From the NCBI GenBank assembly GCA_958349535.1, contig CATWDJ010000019.1, forward strand, positions 1 through 37,252: a stretch of 37,252 nt of DNA, written 5' to 3'. Below the pieces are notes generated by a model that was not told the origin of the DNA, did no database searches, and worked only from the letters and a program-made list of their open reading frames with translations. Each line of letters starts with the position of its first letter. Position 1 is the first letter of the stretch. The DNA is from Maccoyibacter sp900556645. GTDB lineage: Bacteria; Bacillota; Clostridia; Lachnospirales; Lachnospiraceae. Positions 23,021 to 31,007 of this stretch are shown piece after piece. A program made the translations under genes and the position numbers.

Positions 23021-23620
23021 ATGAAGTACAAAAACGTAAAAAAGAAATACCAGTCACTTGACTTACAGTTATTTTCAGAAGGCGACGGGGAAAGTGGCAC
23101 AGACGGAGATGATTCCGGCGAGGGTGACGACCCAGACGATGATGAATCGGACGAAAACGGCGAGGAAGATAAAAAATTCTCACAGAAGGACCTTGACGAA
23201 GCCATTAAGAAACGTTTAGCAAGGGAAAAACGGAAATGGCAAAACGAGCAGAAGAAAAAAGCAGACAACGAAGAGAATCCTGAAAATAAAGAGGATAAGG
23301 AAAAACAGGAAGCTATCAGTAAGGCGTCCCGGTTGGAAGTAAAGGTTGCCTGTTTTGAGGAAGATGTCGCGAAAGATGCGGTAGATGATGTTGCTGCTCT
23401 TGCACACGCCTATATGGCGGCGGATGAAGACCTTGACTTAGAAGAGGCTATCGAAAAGGTGGTAAAAAAATATCCTCAGTTCAAAAAGAGTACGCAGGAT
23501 CCATATGAGGAAAACGAACCAAGAAAAGCATGGGGCGAGAGACAGAAAGGCACATCGAAGAAAACTTCCGGTGTGGAAGCTGCCTTTCTTAAGAAGAACC
23601 CGGGATTAAAAATTGATTAG
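23021..23620 (+). CDS. capsid scaffolding protein (DUF4355-like)
   Basis: A 199-residue, highly charged, mostly helical protein. It has an N-terminal LDLQLFSEG (cleavage-like motif at residues 13-21), an acidic tract (about 22-50), a central coiled coil (FSQKDLDEAIKKRLAREKRK) and a basic C-terminal tail (AFLKKNPGLKID) typical of scaffolds that bind coat protein. ATG 23021 has GGAGGT 7 nt upstream. It lies between the protease and the capsid gene. Confidence 0.82.
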   Translation: MKYKNVKKKYQSLDLQLFSEGDGESGTDGDDSGEGDDPDDDESDENGEEDKKFSQKDLDEAIKKRLAREKRKWQNEQKKKADNEENPENKEDKEKQEAISKASRLEVKVACFEEDVAKDAVDDVAALAHAYMAADEDLDLEEAIEKVVKKYPQFKKSTQDPYEENEPRKAWGERQKGTSKKTSGVEAAFLKKNPGLKID

Positions 23621-23631
23621 GAGATGATGAA

Positions 23632-24534
23632 ATGAAAAACAAAATGAACTTACAGTTATTTGCACATGAACATCAGGAGAGATGGTCTTCTTTGGTAGAT
23701 GCAAAATTAAGACAGACCCTTGTTACCAGGGATAATTACATTTTTAACACAAATTATGAGGGGAAACCGACAGCCGGTAAGGTAAAGATTCCGGTAAGAG
23801 ATACGGAAGTAACCGTAAAGGATTATAACAAAGCTACAGGAGTAGACCTTGAAACAGGTAATACTACCTATATGGATTTGGAAATTAATCAGGACAAAGC
23901 AGTAAACGAACTGATTGATGGATACGATTCCGCATCCGTTCCAGACAATTTAGTTGCTGACCGATTGGATTCTGCCGGATATTCTTTGGCACTCGAAATG
24001 GATAAGAAGTCTATTAATGTTCTGGAAACTACTAACGGAGTGAATGTAGCAACAACAAAGACTGCGGCAACAGAAACTACAGCTTATAAAGAAATCCTTG
24101 CAGCAAAAACATACCTTGGAAGAAAAGGCGTTCCGCAGGAGGGACGTTGGCTGATTGTATCCCCGGAATTTATGTCTGAGTTAATGATGGATGACCATTT
24201 TATCCGTCAGGGAGATTTATCTCAGGAAATGAAGAATGCCGGGGCAGTAGGTGCTGTTGCAGGATTTGCCGTATACGAATCTAACAATATGTCTTATGAG
24301 GATACAACCATTACTTCCGGTAAAAAGACTACCACAGAGTTTATCGCTAGTCATCCGAACTGGTGCCACCGTGTTCAGGAATGGTCTGTCGAGGTACATT
24401 CTCAGGATTTAAACGGCTCTGGTAAATTTATCGGTGCCTGTGCTGTACAGGGACGTAAAATTTACGGTGTTAAAGTATCTAAGCCGCAGACGGTATACAT
24501 TAAGCGTACAGAGACTGCAGTCTCTGGAAGCTAA
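23632..24534 (+). CDS. major capsid protein
   Basis: A 300-residue HK97-fold-type coat protein of the group seen after DUF4355 scaffolds. The N-terminus MKNKMNLQLFAHEHQERWSS has an LQLF/A site likely cut on maturation. Internal features include VDAKLRQTLVTRDNYIFNTN, KVKIPVRDTEVTVKDYN and LIVSPEFMSELMMDDHF. ATG 23632 follows GGAGATGATGAA. It is the expected most abundant virion protein. Confidence 0.85.
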   Translation: MKNKMNLQLFAHEHQERWSSLVDAKLRQTLVTRDNYIFNTNYEGKPTAGKVKIPVRDTEVTVKDYNKATGVDLETGNTTYMDLEINQDKAVNELIDGYDSASVPDNLVADRLDSAGYSLALEMDKKSINVLETTNGVNVATTKTAATETTAYKEILAAKTYLGRKGVPQEGRWLIVSPEFMSELMMDDHFIRQGDLSQEMKNAGAVGAVAGFAVYESNNMSYEDTTITSGKKTTTEFIASHPNWCHRVQEWSVEVHSQDLNGSGKFIGACAVQGRKIYGVKVSKPQTVYIKRTETAVSGS

Positions 24535-24546
24535 GGAGATGGTTGA

Positions 24547-24936
24547 ATGTCATATGTGACGGAGAATTACTATATTGAAACATTTCTTGGGGAGCCGGTA
24601 GATACTGCCGACTTCCCTTCTCTTTCGGAAAGAGCATCAGAGATGGTGGAAGAGATGACAATGTATCGTGTGACCCCTGTAGCAATATTAGCCATGCCGG
24701 AAAAAATACAGGAATGTGTGAAAAAAGCTGTGTGTGCTCAGATTGAGTACTTAGATGCTAATGGCGGAAGTGATATGGATAATGGAAATGACTTGCAGAG
24801 TGCCGCTCTTGGTAAGTTTAATTACACAAAGGCATCCGGTGCCGATGGAAACACACAACAGTCCATGTATGCTCCCCGTGCCATACGCCTGCTTGCCCCT
24901 ACGGGGCTTCTTTACAGAGGGGGTGGTGGTTATTAA
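24547..24936 (+). CDS. head-tail connector (gp6/gp15-like)
   Basis: A 129-residue protein with an N-terminal helical domain (YVTENYYIETFLGEPV, FPSLSERASEMVEEMTMYRV) and VKKAVCAQIEYLDANGG, consistent with the first head-completion connector after the capsid gene. SD AAGGAGATGG precedes ATG 24547. The end overlaps the next gene by 11 nt. Confidence 0.72.
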   Translation: MSYVTENYYIETFLGEPVDTADFPSLSERASEMVEEMTMYRVTPVAILAMPEKIQECVKKAVCAQIEYLDANGGSDMDNGNDLQSAALGKFNYTKASGADGNTQQSMYAPRAIRLLAPTGLLYRGGGGY

Positions 24937-25270
24937 GGCAATACCAAAGAAGTTACTCATCCATACAGTCACATATGCGAAAAAAGAGAGTGACCGTTGG
25001 GGAGAGGAAACCATGAAAGAAGAGAAGGCTTTAAAAAATGTCCGAATGGAACCATCCTCCCGGGTAGTGCGTGATAAGAATAATGCAGAAATACAGCTTG
25101 CCGCAACTCTTTTTTATGACTGCCGTAACAGCAGACCGAAAGATATCCGGTTTGAAGAAGACGATATTATCATTTTTAACGGACAGAAACATAGTGTGCA
25201 GACGGTGGAACCGTTGTATGCTGGAAAACGTCTGCACCATATTGAAATGGGGTTGATAAAGCATGGCTAA
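24926..25270 (+). CDS. minor capsid/head closure protein (Minor_capsid_1-like)
   Basis: About 114 residues. The start is GTG 24926 (or 24923) right after AGAGGGG, inside the end of the connector gene; no ATG fits. Visible features include IPKKLLIHTVTYAKKESDRW and QLAATLFYDCRNSRP, matching phage minor capsid/head-closure proteins in this operon position. It overlaps the next gene by 8 nt. Confidence 0.68.
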   Translation: MVIKAIPKKLLIHTVTYAKKESDRWGEETMKEEKALKNVRMEPSSRVVRDKNNAEIQLAATLFYDCRNSRPKDIRFEEDDIIIFNGQKHSVQTVEPLYAGKRLHHIEMGLIKHG

Positions 25271-25667
25271 GATAAACACACGAGTGACTTTTGATGCGGT
25301 AGTTGCGGCAGCTCTTATTAAGGCAGCAAATAATAAAGCCCTCACGGATATGGGAAATCAGGTATTGCAGGATGTGACAAAGCATGTGCCAAAAGACCAA
25401 GGGGCCTTAAAAAATAGTGGACTATCATCATCAGACCGTTCGGCAAAAGACGGAAAATTCACAATGCGATGGTCGACCCCTTATGCTCAGTATCTCTGGC
25501 ACGGAGATGTCATGTATGGAAATCCGACTAGCCGAACCTATGGACCGGAAAAAATTAGCTTTACAAGTGCCCCCGCCCGTGCTGAATGGGCAAAATATGC
25601 AAAAGATGTATATGGAGAAGAGTGGAAGATTGTATATCAGGCAGCATTAAGGAGGCATTTAAGATGA
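25263..25667 (+). CDS. minor capsid/tail-joining protein (Minor_capsid_2-like)
   Basis: A 134-residue protein (MAKINTRVTFDAVVAAALIK; WSTPYAQYLWHGDVMYGNPT) resembling Minor_capsid_2/HK97 gp10-type proteins, which join or complete the neck. It is tightly overlapped on both sides (8 nt upstream, ATGA downstream). Confidence 0.72.
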   Translation: MAKINTRVTFDAVVAAALIKAANNKALTDMGNQVLQDVTKHVPKDQGALKNSGLSSSDRSAKDGKFTMRWSTPYAQYLWHGDVMYGNPTSRTYGPEKISFTSAPARAEWAKYAKDVYGEEWKIVYQAALRRHLR

Positions 25668-26053
25668 CACCACAGACAGAATTACTGGATTTACTGGTAG
25701 ATACAGCAGAGAAGAATTGTAATCTGGGCACAAATATTTCTTTAGAAGAGTTGGGTAAGTACGGTGGTATTTATGCGGAGCTTGGAGATGGTTTTACAGA
25801 TACCACGTATTTCAATAAGCAGGAGGTTAAAACAGTACCGGTGCTTTTTTTGTGCCGCCATAAAAAACAGAAGCAATGTTTGGAATGGCTACATAGTATC
25901 TGCCATTATCTACAAAGATTAAAAAAATATCCGCAGGGGTTCTGTGTTTCGTGGCTTGATACAACCGTGGCAAAAGAACCGGTTAAAATCGGAAGGGACG
26001 AGGACGGAATGTATCACTATTCCTGTATTTTGAATTGTAAAATATTTTATTAG
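25664..26053 (+). CDS. minor capsid/tail terminator protein (Minor_capsid_3-like)
   Basis: A 129-residue protein starting MTPQTELLDLLVDTAEKNCN at ATG 25664, with AGGAGG 8 nt upstream and an ATGA overlap with the previous gene. CLEWLHSICHYLQRLKKYPQ and GFCVSWLDTT match the minor capsid 3/tail terminator class. It immediately precedes the tail tube gene, as expected for a tail terminator. Confidence 0.68.
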   Translation: MTPQTELLDLLVDTAEKNCNLGTNISLEELGKYGGIYAELGDGFTDTTYFNKQEVKTVPVLFLCRHKKQKQCLEWLHSICHYLQRLKKYPQGFCVSWLDTTVAKEPVKIGRDEDGMYHYSCILNCKIFY

Positions 26054-26067
26054 AAGGAGGAGATACC

Positions 26068-26577
26068 TTGAAAAGAATGGAGTTACAGATTTTTACAGAA
26101 ACACTACCGGATAATACAATTACGCCGGAGATTAACTATGAGACAGAAGGGTTCATTAATACGGCACCTGGAGCATCAGAACCGGTATGGGCATCCATTT
26201 CCGCCTTAACGAAAAATATGGCACAGGCGTTGAATGAAGTATTATATCAGGCTAGCTATTATGCGGATAAAGGCTGGGGCAGTACGGATGTTACCGGAGC
26301 ACAGCTGACCTTAACCCTTACGGGAGATGTAAAACCAGGGGATGCGGCGTGCGACTATATCACATCAGATAAGGTTATGTACGGTCTTGGAAATGCCAGA
26401 AAGACGCATCTGAAGCTGGTTAAAGGTAATAAGTCCATTATCTGGCCTGTCACTTTAGCAAATATCACTCCCGCATACGGAGACAGTAATCAGCCGAATG
26501 CATTAACTGTTACCATTCATGGTAATGGCAGACCAACTATTAATACTGTGGACAGTACACAGCAGGAAACGGAATAG
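26068..26577 (+). CDS. major tail tube protein
   Basis: A 169-residue beta-rich protein with TTG start 26068 after GGAGGAG. Segments WASISALTKNMAQALNEVLY and AQLTLTLTGDVKPGDAACDY resemble siphovirus tail tube proteins. Its N-terminus KRMELQIFTETLPDN contains an LQ-x-F motif like those in scaffold and capsid. A small GC hairpin (26581-26597) follows. Confidence 0.72.
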   Translation: MKRMELQIFTETLPDNTITPEINYETEGFINTAPGASEPVWASISALTKNMAQALNEVLYQASYYADKGWGSTDVTGAQLTLTLTGDVKPGDAACDYITSDKVMYGLGNARKTHLKLVKGNKSIIWPVTLANITPAYGDSNQPNALTVTIHGNGRPTINTVDSTQQETE

Positions 26578-26580
26578 GAT

Positions 26581-26597
26581 AGGGGCATTACGCCCCT
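26581..26597 (+). terminator. short hairpin after the tail tube gene
   Basis: AGGGGC-ATTAC-GCCCCT followed by TAATT: a 6-bp GC-rich stem but almost no T-tract. Probably an mRNA-stabilising or weak attenuating hairpin that keeps tail tube mRNA abundant. Confidence 0.35.
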
Positions 26598-26618
26598 TAA
26601 TTCTAAGGAGGAAAAGAA

Positions 26619-27050
26619 ATGGCATATCAAGCAAAAAGAAAAACGATATACGAAGAAGAGTTTCAACTTACGGAGGCGGATGGAACTGTCGTACACACTT
26701 TGCACGTATCATTGGACGCCGACAGTATGGTAAAAAAATTAAGTGAGAAACAGCTTGATCTTATCCATGCTTTGAATGCGGTAAAGGATGCTAAAGCAGA
26801 TGAAAACGGTTTGGAAATACTAGGAAATGCCGTTATTTCTATGCTTGAAGCTGTATTCGGCGTCGAGGATGCGAAAGTGATTCTGGAATTTTACGATAAC
26901 CGATACATTGAATTATGTAATGAGGTTGTTCCGTTTATTATGGATGTAGTAGTACCGGAAGTACGGAAAATTGCAAAGCAGAATAAGAAAGCCACGCTTT
27001 CACAGTATAACCGGAAGCAGAGAAGGACTTTGCAATTTAGAAAGAAGTAG
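26619..27050 (+). CDS. tail assembly chaperone (gpG-like)
   Basis: A 143-residue helical protein (MAYQAKRKTIYEEEFQLTEA; SEKQLDLIHALNAVKDAKAD) in the position of the first tail assembly chaperone between tail tube and tape measure. AAGGAGG precedes ATG 26619. The C-terminus is lysine/arginine-rich. A programmed frameshift, common in this gene pair, was not evident to me, as the next gene has its own ATG 3 nt downstream. Confidence 0.65.
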   Translation: MAYQAKRKTIYEEEFQLTEADGTVVHTLHVSLDADSMVKKLSEKQLDLIHALNAVKDAKADENGLEILGNAVISMLEAVFGVEDAKVILEFYDNRYIELCNEVVPFIMDVVVPEVRKIAKQNKKATLSQYNRKQRRTLQFRKK

Positions 27051-27053
27051 CCT

Positions 27054-27662
27054 ATGGGTGTGTTACTAGATTATTCCGATGAAAGAGTCGGGTATAAAGG
27101 AAAAACCTACCGTACTAATACCTCGTATGATACGGTCTTACTTTTACAGAAGTTGTATGATGAGGAGAATTTGGATGCCGGAGAAAAAATTAATCAGGCT
27201 TTGAAGATGCTCACCAGAAATACCTTTAAGATATGGCTGCTTACGGATATGGAAAAAGCAGAGCTGCTAAAAAAGATTACGGAGGAAAAGATAAATTTAC
27301 CGCCGAGACCGAGAGTTGGCAGACAACAGAAGCTGATGGATTTTGAGGCAGACAGTGAGTATATCTATGCATCATTCCAACAGGCTTATGGAATAGATTT
27401 ATTGAAAGAACGAGGGAAGTTATCATGGAAACAGTTTTGCGAGCTGCTAGATGGGCTTCCGGAAAAGACAAAGCTCCGGGAAGTGATGCGGATACGGGCA
27501 ATGGAAGTTCCTGAGCCTACACGATATAACCAGAAGGAGCGTCAAAACATTATGGAACTGAAAGCATTCTATGCTCTTCCTGTTAAAGGAAACGGAGGAC
27601 AGAAAGGCTTAGATATGCTGTTTTCCATGCTTGAGGGGGTGGCAGTACGAGAGAAAAAGTAA
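27054..27662 (+). CDS. Gp15-family tail chaperone-like protein
   Basis: A 202-residue protein of the bacteriophage Gp15 family: VLLDYSDERVGYKGKTYRTN, a helical middle, and SWKQFCELLDGLPEKTKLRE with MRIRAMEVPEPTRYN. It probably works with the preceding protein in tail assembly around the tape measure. ATG 27054; SD weak (AGAAAG). Its 3' end overlaps a small zinc-finger ORF. Confidence 0.75.
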   Translation: MGVLLDYSDERVGYKGKTYRTNTSYDTVLLLQKLYDEENLDAGEKINQALKMLTRNTFKIWLLTDMEKAELLKKITEEKINLPPRPRVGRQQKLMDFEADSEYIYASFQQAYGIDLLKERGKLSWKQFCELLDGLPEKTKLREVMRIRAMEVPEPTRYNQKERQNIMELKAFYALPVKGNGGQKGLDMLFSMLEGVAVREKK

Positions 27663-27781
27663 AATGTCCTATCTGTGGGCATACCATAAATGTATTTAGG
27701 AGTAAAGATGCCAAGTGTAAAGGCATCTTTTTAAAATGTAAAAACCGTGAATGTAGGAAAGTATTTGAACTAAAAATTTAG
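27647..27781 (+). CDS. Com-like zinc-finger mini-protein, probable ACG start
   Basis: A 44-residue frame with CPICG, two further CxC/C-x-x-x-C cysteines (KCKGIFLKCKNRECRKVFEL) and a basic surface, resembling Mu Com-type zinc fingers. No ATG/GTG/TTG is available: an in-frame TGA lies just upstream, and the only codon spaced from the GGGGGTGG purine tract is ACG 27647, giving (M)REKVKCPICG. Rare initiation or a mutated ATG is implied. A hairpin terminator lies inside the gene (27704-27732). Possible role: translational or RNA-binding regulator. Confidence 0.5.
   Translation, partial: TREKVKCPICGHTINVFRSKDAKCKGIFLKCKNRECRKVFELKI
27704..27732 (+). terminator. intrinsic terminator-like hairpin inside the zinc-finger ORF
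   Basis: A perfect 9-bp stem AAAGATGCC/GGCATCTTT with a 9-nt loop and a 5-T run, between the tail chaperones and the tape measure gene. It could attenuate tape-measure expression. Confidence 0.5.
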
Positions 27782-27836
27782 AAAACAAGACGCTGTGCCG
27801 ATGTGCCTGTCTTAAAAATAAAGGCAGGTGGATATC

Positions 27837-30185
27837 ATGCCAAAAGGCGAAGTTACCTATGAAATCCGTGCGGACGACAGTAATTTAGAAACAGATTTGA
27901 AGTCTGCACAGAAGAAAGTGGAGCAGTCTTCAGAGAAGAGTGCGGATAAAGAAAAGAAAATTGAAAAAGAGAAATCAGAGTCCATTAAGCAGGAACAAAA
28001 ATCTGTCACGGAAAACCATAAAAACGAAAAACAGAAACAGGAGAAGGCTTCGCAGGATTCTGCAAAGACCTTTAAACAGCTGGCAAAATCAATCAGTACA
28101 GATGTGAAAGAGTCCGCATCTAAGGCGAAAGACCATGCATCGAAGTCCATAGAGGCCATAAAGCATCCGATTAAGACGGTATCCAGTTTTTCCAAGGAAA
28201 AGACAGCGGATATTAAAGAATCGTTTTCCAAGGCTTTTGAAACATCAAAAGAAAAAGCGATATCCGGTATGGAAAAGACTGCAAAAACCATTTTACATCC
28301 GGTGCAGTCTGCAAAAGATGCGGGGGAAGGAATTAAGGAGCATTTCGGTGGGGCCTTTGAAAAAGTAAAAGGTTTCGCAGCAGAGACGGTAAAGTCGATT
28401 GACAGTCATATGGCTATTACTATCGGTTCCGCTGCAGCGGTCTCTGCCTCAATTATCGGCATTGGAGTATCTTCTGTGAAAAGTGCAGTCTCTATGGATC
28501 AGGCAATGAATCAGTTTATTGCTAGCACCGGAAAAGGAAAAGAAGAGACGGAGCGTTATCAGAACGTCCTGGAAAATATTTATAAAAATAATTACGGCGA
28601 GAGCTTTGAGGACATTGGACAGGCAATGGCGGAGGTTTCAAAACAGCTCGGAGATATGGACGATAAATCTTTACAGGAAGTTACAGAGTCAGCTTTTGTC
28701 CTCCGCGATACGTTTGAGTATGAGATTCCTGAATCGACCAGAGCCGCCAAGGCAATGATGGATAATTTTGGGGTCGATGGTAATTATGCTATGAATTTAA
28801 TAGCAGCCGGGGCACAGAATGGATTGGATTATTCCGGCGAGCTTTTAGATAGTATTTCTGAGTATTCAGTGCAATTTGAAAAAGTCGGATTAGATGCGGA
28901 TGATATGTTCAAAATTTTCCAGAAGGGTGCAGATACTGGAGCATGGAACCTTGATAAAATCGGCGATGCTGTAAAAGAAATGTCTATCCGTGTAATAGAT
29001 GGTTCGGAAACTACGAAAGAAGGGTTTGAGACTATTGGTCTTAACGCAGACGAAATGTCGGCTAAGTTCGCTGCAGGCGGAGACAGTGCAAAAGAAGCCT
29101 TTCAACAGACCATAGATGCCCTTGCTGATATGGAAGATCCATTAGCACAGAATACTGCGGGAGTAGACCTCTTTGGAACCATGTGGGAAGATTTGGGTCC
29201 TGAGGTAGTAACTCAGCTTGCAAGTATAGAGGATGGTGCATACGATACAGCTGATGCCATGAATGGTATTAAAGAAGTTAAATATGATGACCTTGGCAGT
29301 ATGTTTGAAGGACTGAAACGGACAGTAGAACTACTTCTCCTGCCACTCGGAGAGCAGTTAATACCATTACTATCCGAGATAATTGACGGCGTGTTACCGC
29401 TGATAGAATCCATACTCCCACCATTAATAGAATGCATATCCGCTATTTTACAGCCTGTTTTAGAGTTAATCGAATCTGCATTAGTTCCACTTGTCGAGGC
29501 GTTGATGCCCATTTTTGATGTAATTTCCAGTCTTTTAATTCCGATTTTAGAAGTACTTATGTCGGTGTTTTCAGAGGTTTTTAAAGGAATCGCAAAACAT
29601 GTGACCGATAAAATTTCCATAGTAAAGGATGTGCTATCTAGTATCATCGACTTTATAAAAAATGTTTTTACCGGAAACTGGAAGGGTGCATGGAAGAATG
29701 TTGTTGATATTTTCAAAACTATTATAAGCGGAATCGCAAATATCTTCAAAGCACCTATAAATGTTATGATTGACGGAATTAACGGATTCATAAAAGGTCT
29801 GAATAAGATAGAGGTTCCCGACTGGGTTCCCGGTGTCGGTGGTAAAGGATTCCATATAGATACCATCCCGAGACTGCGTGTAGGTATGGATTACGTCCCA
29901 AGTGATGACTTTCCGGCACTCCTACATAAAGGCGAGGCTGTCCTTACTGCACAGGAAAATGCACTCTATCAATCCGTTGGAGGCTTTGAGGGGGTCATGC
30001 TTGCGTTAAGCACACCGCAAGGTGGTGGGGATACCTATGTAACCGTGCAGAATGAAGGGAATACTACAGAATTTAATTATCAGAAGATGGGAGAGGCTAC
30101 CGCATATGCTCTTGAAAAAGCAGGAATCAAGGTAGTCATGGACACAAGGGAATTTGGAAGACTTGTAAGGGAGGTCCAGAAATAG
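27837..30185 (+). CDS. tail tape measure protein
   Basis: A 782-residue tape measure. The charged, K/E/S-rich N-terminal third is coiled coil (about 15-180), followed by a glycine/alanine hydrophobic segment (about 186-205), a TMP core domain (about 215-470), a long amphipathic hydrophobic block rich in L/I/P (about 500-590) and a C-terminal region with FPALLHKGEAVLTAQE. I chose ATG 27837, 8 nt after AGGTGG; GTG 27828 overlaps that SD. Its length predicts a moderately long non-contractile tail. Confidence 0.9.
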   Translation: MPKGEVTYEIRADDSNLETDLKSAQKKVEQSSEKSADKEKKIEKEKSESIKQEQKSVTENHKNEKQKQEKASQDSAKTFKQLAKSISTDVKESASKAKDHASKSIEAIKHPIKTVSSFSKEKTADIKESFSKAFETSKEKAISGMEKTAKTILHPVQSAKDAGEGIKEHFGGAFEKVKGFAAETVKSIDSHMAITIGSAAAVSASIIGIGVSSVKSAVSMDQAMNQFIASTGKGKEETERYQNVLENIYKNNYGESFEDIGQAMAEVSKQLGDMDDKSLQEVTESAFVLRDTFEYEIPESTRAAKAMMDNFGVDGNYAMNLIAAGAQNGLDYSGELLDSISEYSVQFEKVGLDADDMFKIFQKGADTGAWNLDKIGDAVKEMSIRVIDGSETTKEGFETIGLNADEMSAKFAAGGDSAKEAFQQTIDALADMEDPLAQNTAGVDLFGTMWEDLGPEVVTQLASIEDGAYDTADAMNGIKEVKYDDLGSMFEGLKRTVELLLLPLGEQLIPLLSEIIDGVLPLIESILPPLIECISAILQPVLELIESALVPLVEALMPIFDVISSLLIPILEVLMSVFSEVFKGIAKHVTDKISIVKDVLSSIIDFIKNVFTGNWKGAWKNVVDIFKTIISGIANIFKAPINVMIDGINGFIKGLNKIEVPDWVPGVGGKGFHIDTIPRLRVGMDYVPSDDFPALLHKGEAVLTAQENALYQSVGGFEGVMLALSTPQGGGDTYVTVQNEGNTTEFNYQKMGEATAYALEKAGIKVVMDTREFGRLVREVQK

Positions 30186-31007
30186 ATGGATATTTTTTAT
30201 AGAAATCATTTAGGCCAGTCTGTAAATTTTATGGACTGGCCATATAAAATATCGGAAAGTGACTTTTTTGATTATGAGTGGAGCTATGAGAAATCCGAAA
30301 CACTCAATCCTAGGGTCTCCAGAATTTACTGGGAACTGAAAGAAAAAAGCATGAAGCTATCTATTTCTTCCGGAAATGAAGAAGCCTATCATAATGCATT
30401 GAATCATCTGTTATCTGTATTTGAACTAGATGTCATAGATGAATCTTGTGGAAGGTTGTATATCGGAAGAAACTACGTGAACTGTTACATAATGAGTAGC
30501 AAGAAATCCGACTGGTGTCCGGGAACGTGTTTCCTCGTAAATGAGTTTTCGGTTTTATGTGAAAGTGCATGGATAAAAGAAACAGCCTATTCCTTTGAAG
30601 CCAAAGCCCTGTCCCTTTCCAACGTCAAAAAGTACGCCTATAAATATCCATACCGTTACAGTATCAGTGCTGGAGAGAACTTCGTGGAGAACAGCCATTA
30701 CGCAGATTGTAATTTCAAACTCCGAATCTACGGGCCATGCGTGAATCCGCATATCATCATCGGCACCCACCGGTATCAGGTCTGGACCATCTTAACCGCC
30801 GGGGAATGGCTTGAGATAGACAGTATTCATAATAAAGTCTATAAGGTCATGGTAAACGGTACGAAGGTAAGCCTTTTTAACGAGAGGGATAAGCTGTCAT
30901 CGGTATTTGAAAAGATACCACCCGGCAGACAGCGGGTAGCCGCTCCGGGAACCTTTAATTTTGACCTTATCCTGTACGAAGAAAGGAGCGAGCCGGAATG
31001 GGTTTAG
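30186..31007 (+). CDS. distal tail protein (Dit-like)
   Basis: A 273-residue protein following the tape measure without a gap (TAG-ATG). The N-terminal part (MDIFYRNHLGQSVNFMDWPY) and late beta-rich domain with VNPHIIIGTHRYQVWTILTA match siphovirus tail family proteins that form the hub at the tail tip. GGGAGG lies upstream inside the tape measure end. It overlaps the next gene by 10 nt. Confidence 0.75.
   Translation: MDIFYRNHLGQSVNFMDWPYKISESDFFDYEWSYEKSETLNPRVSRIYWELKEKSMKLSISSGNEEAYHNALNHLLSVFELDVIDESCGRLYIGRNYVNCYIMSSKKSDWCPGTCFLVNEFSVLCESAWIKETAYSFEAKALSLSNVKKYAYKYPYRYSISAGENFVENSHYADCNFKLRIYGPCVNPHIIIGTHRYQVWTILTAGEWLEIDSIHNKVYKVMVNGTKVSLFNERDKLSSVFEKIPPGRQRVAAPGTFNFDLILYEERSEPEWV

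Noticed and set aside
26980..27070. Programmed frameshift between the two tail chaperone genes
   Set aside because: The second gene has its own ATG 3 nt after the first stop, and I found no convincing slippery site near the end of the first.
29213..29866. Minus-strand 217-codon ORF inside the tape measure gene
   Set aside because: Antisense of a strongly supported gene, with repetitive hydrophobic codons causing a mirror ORF.
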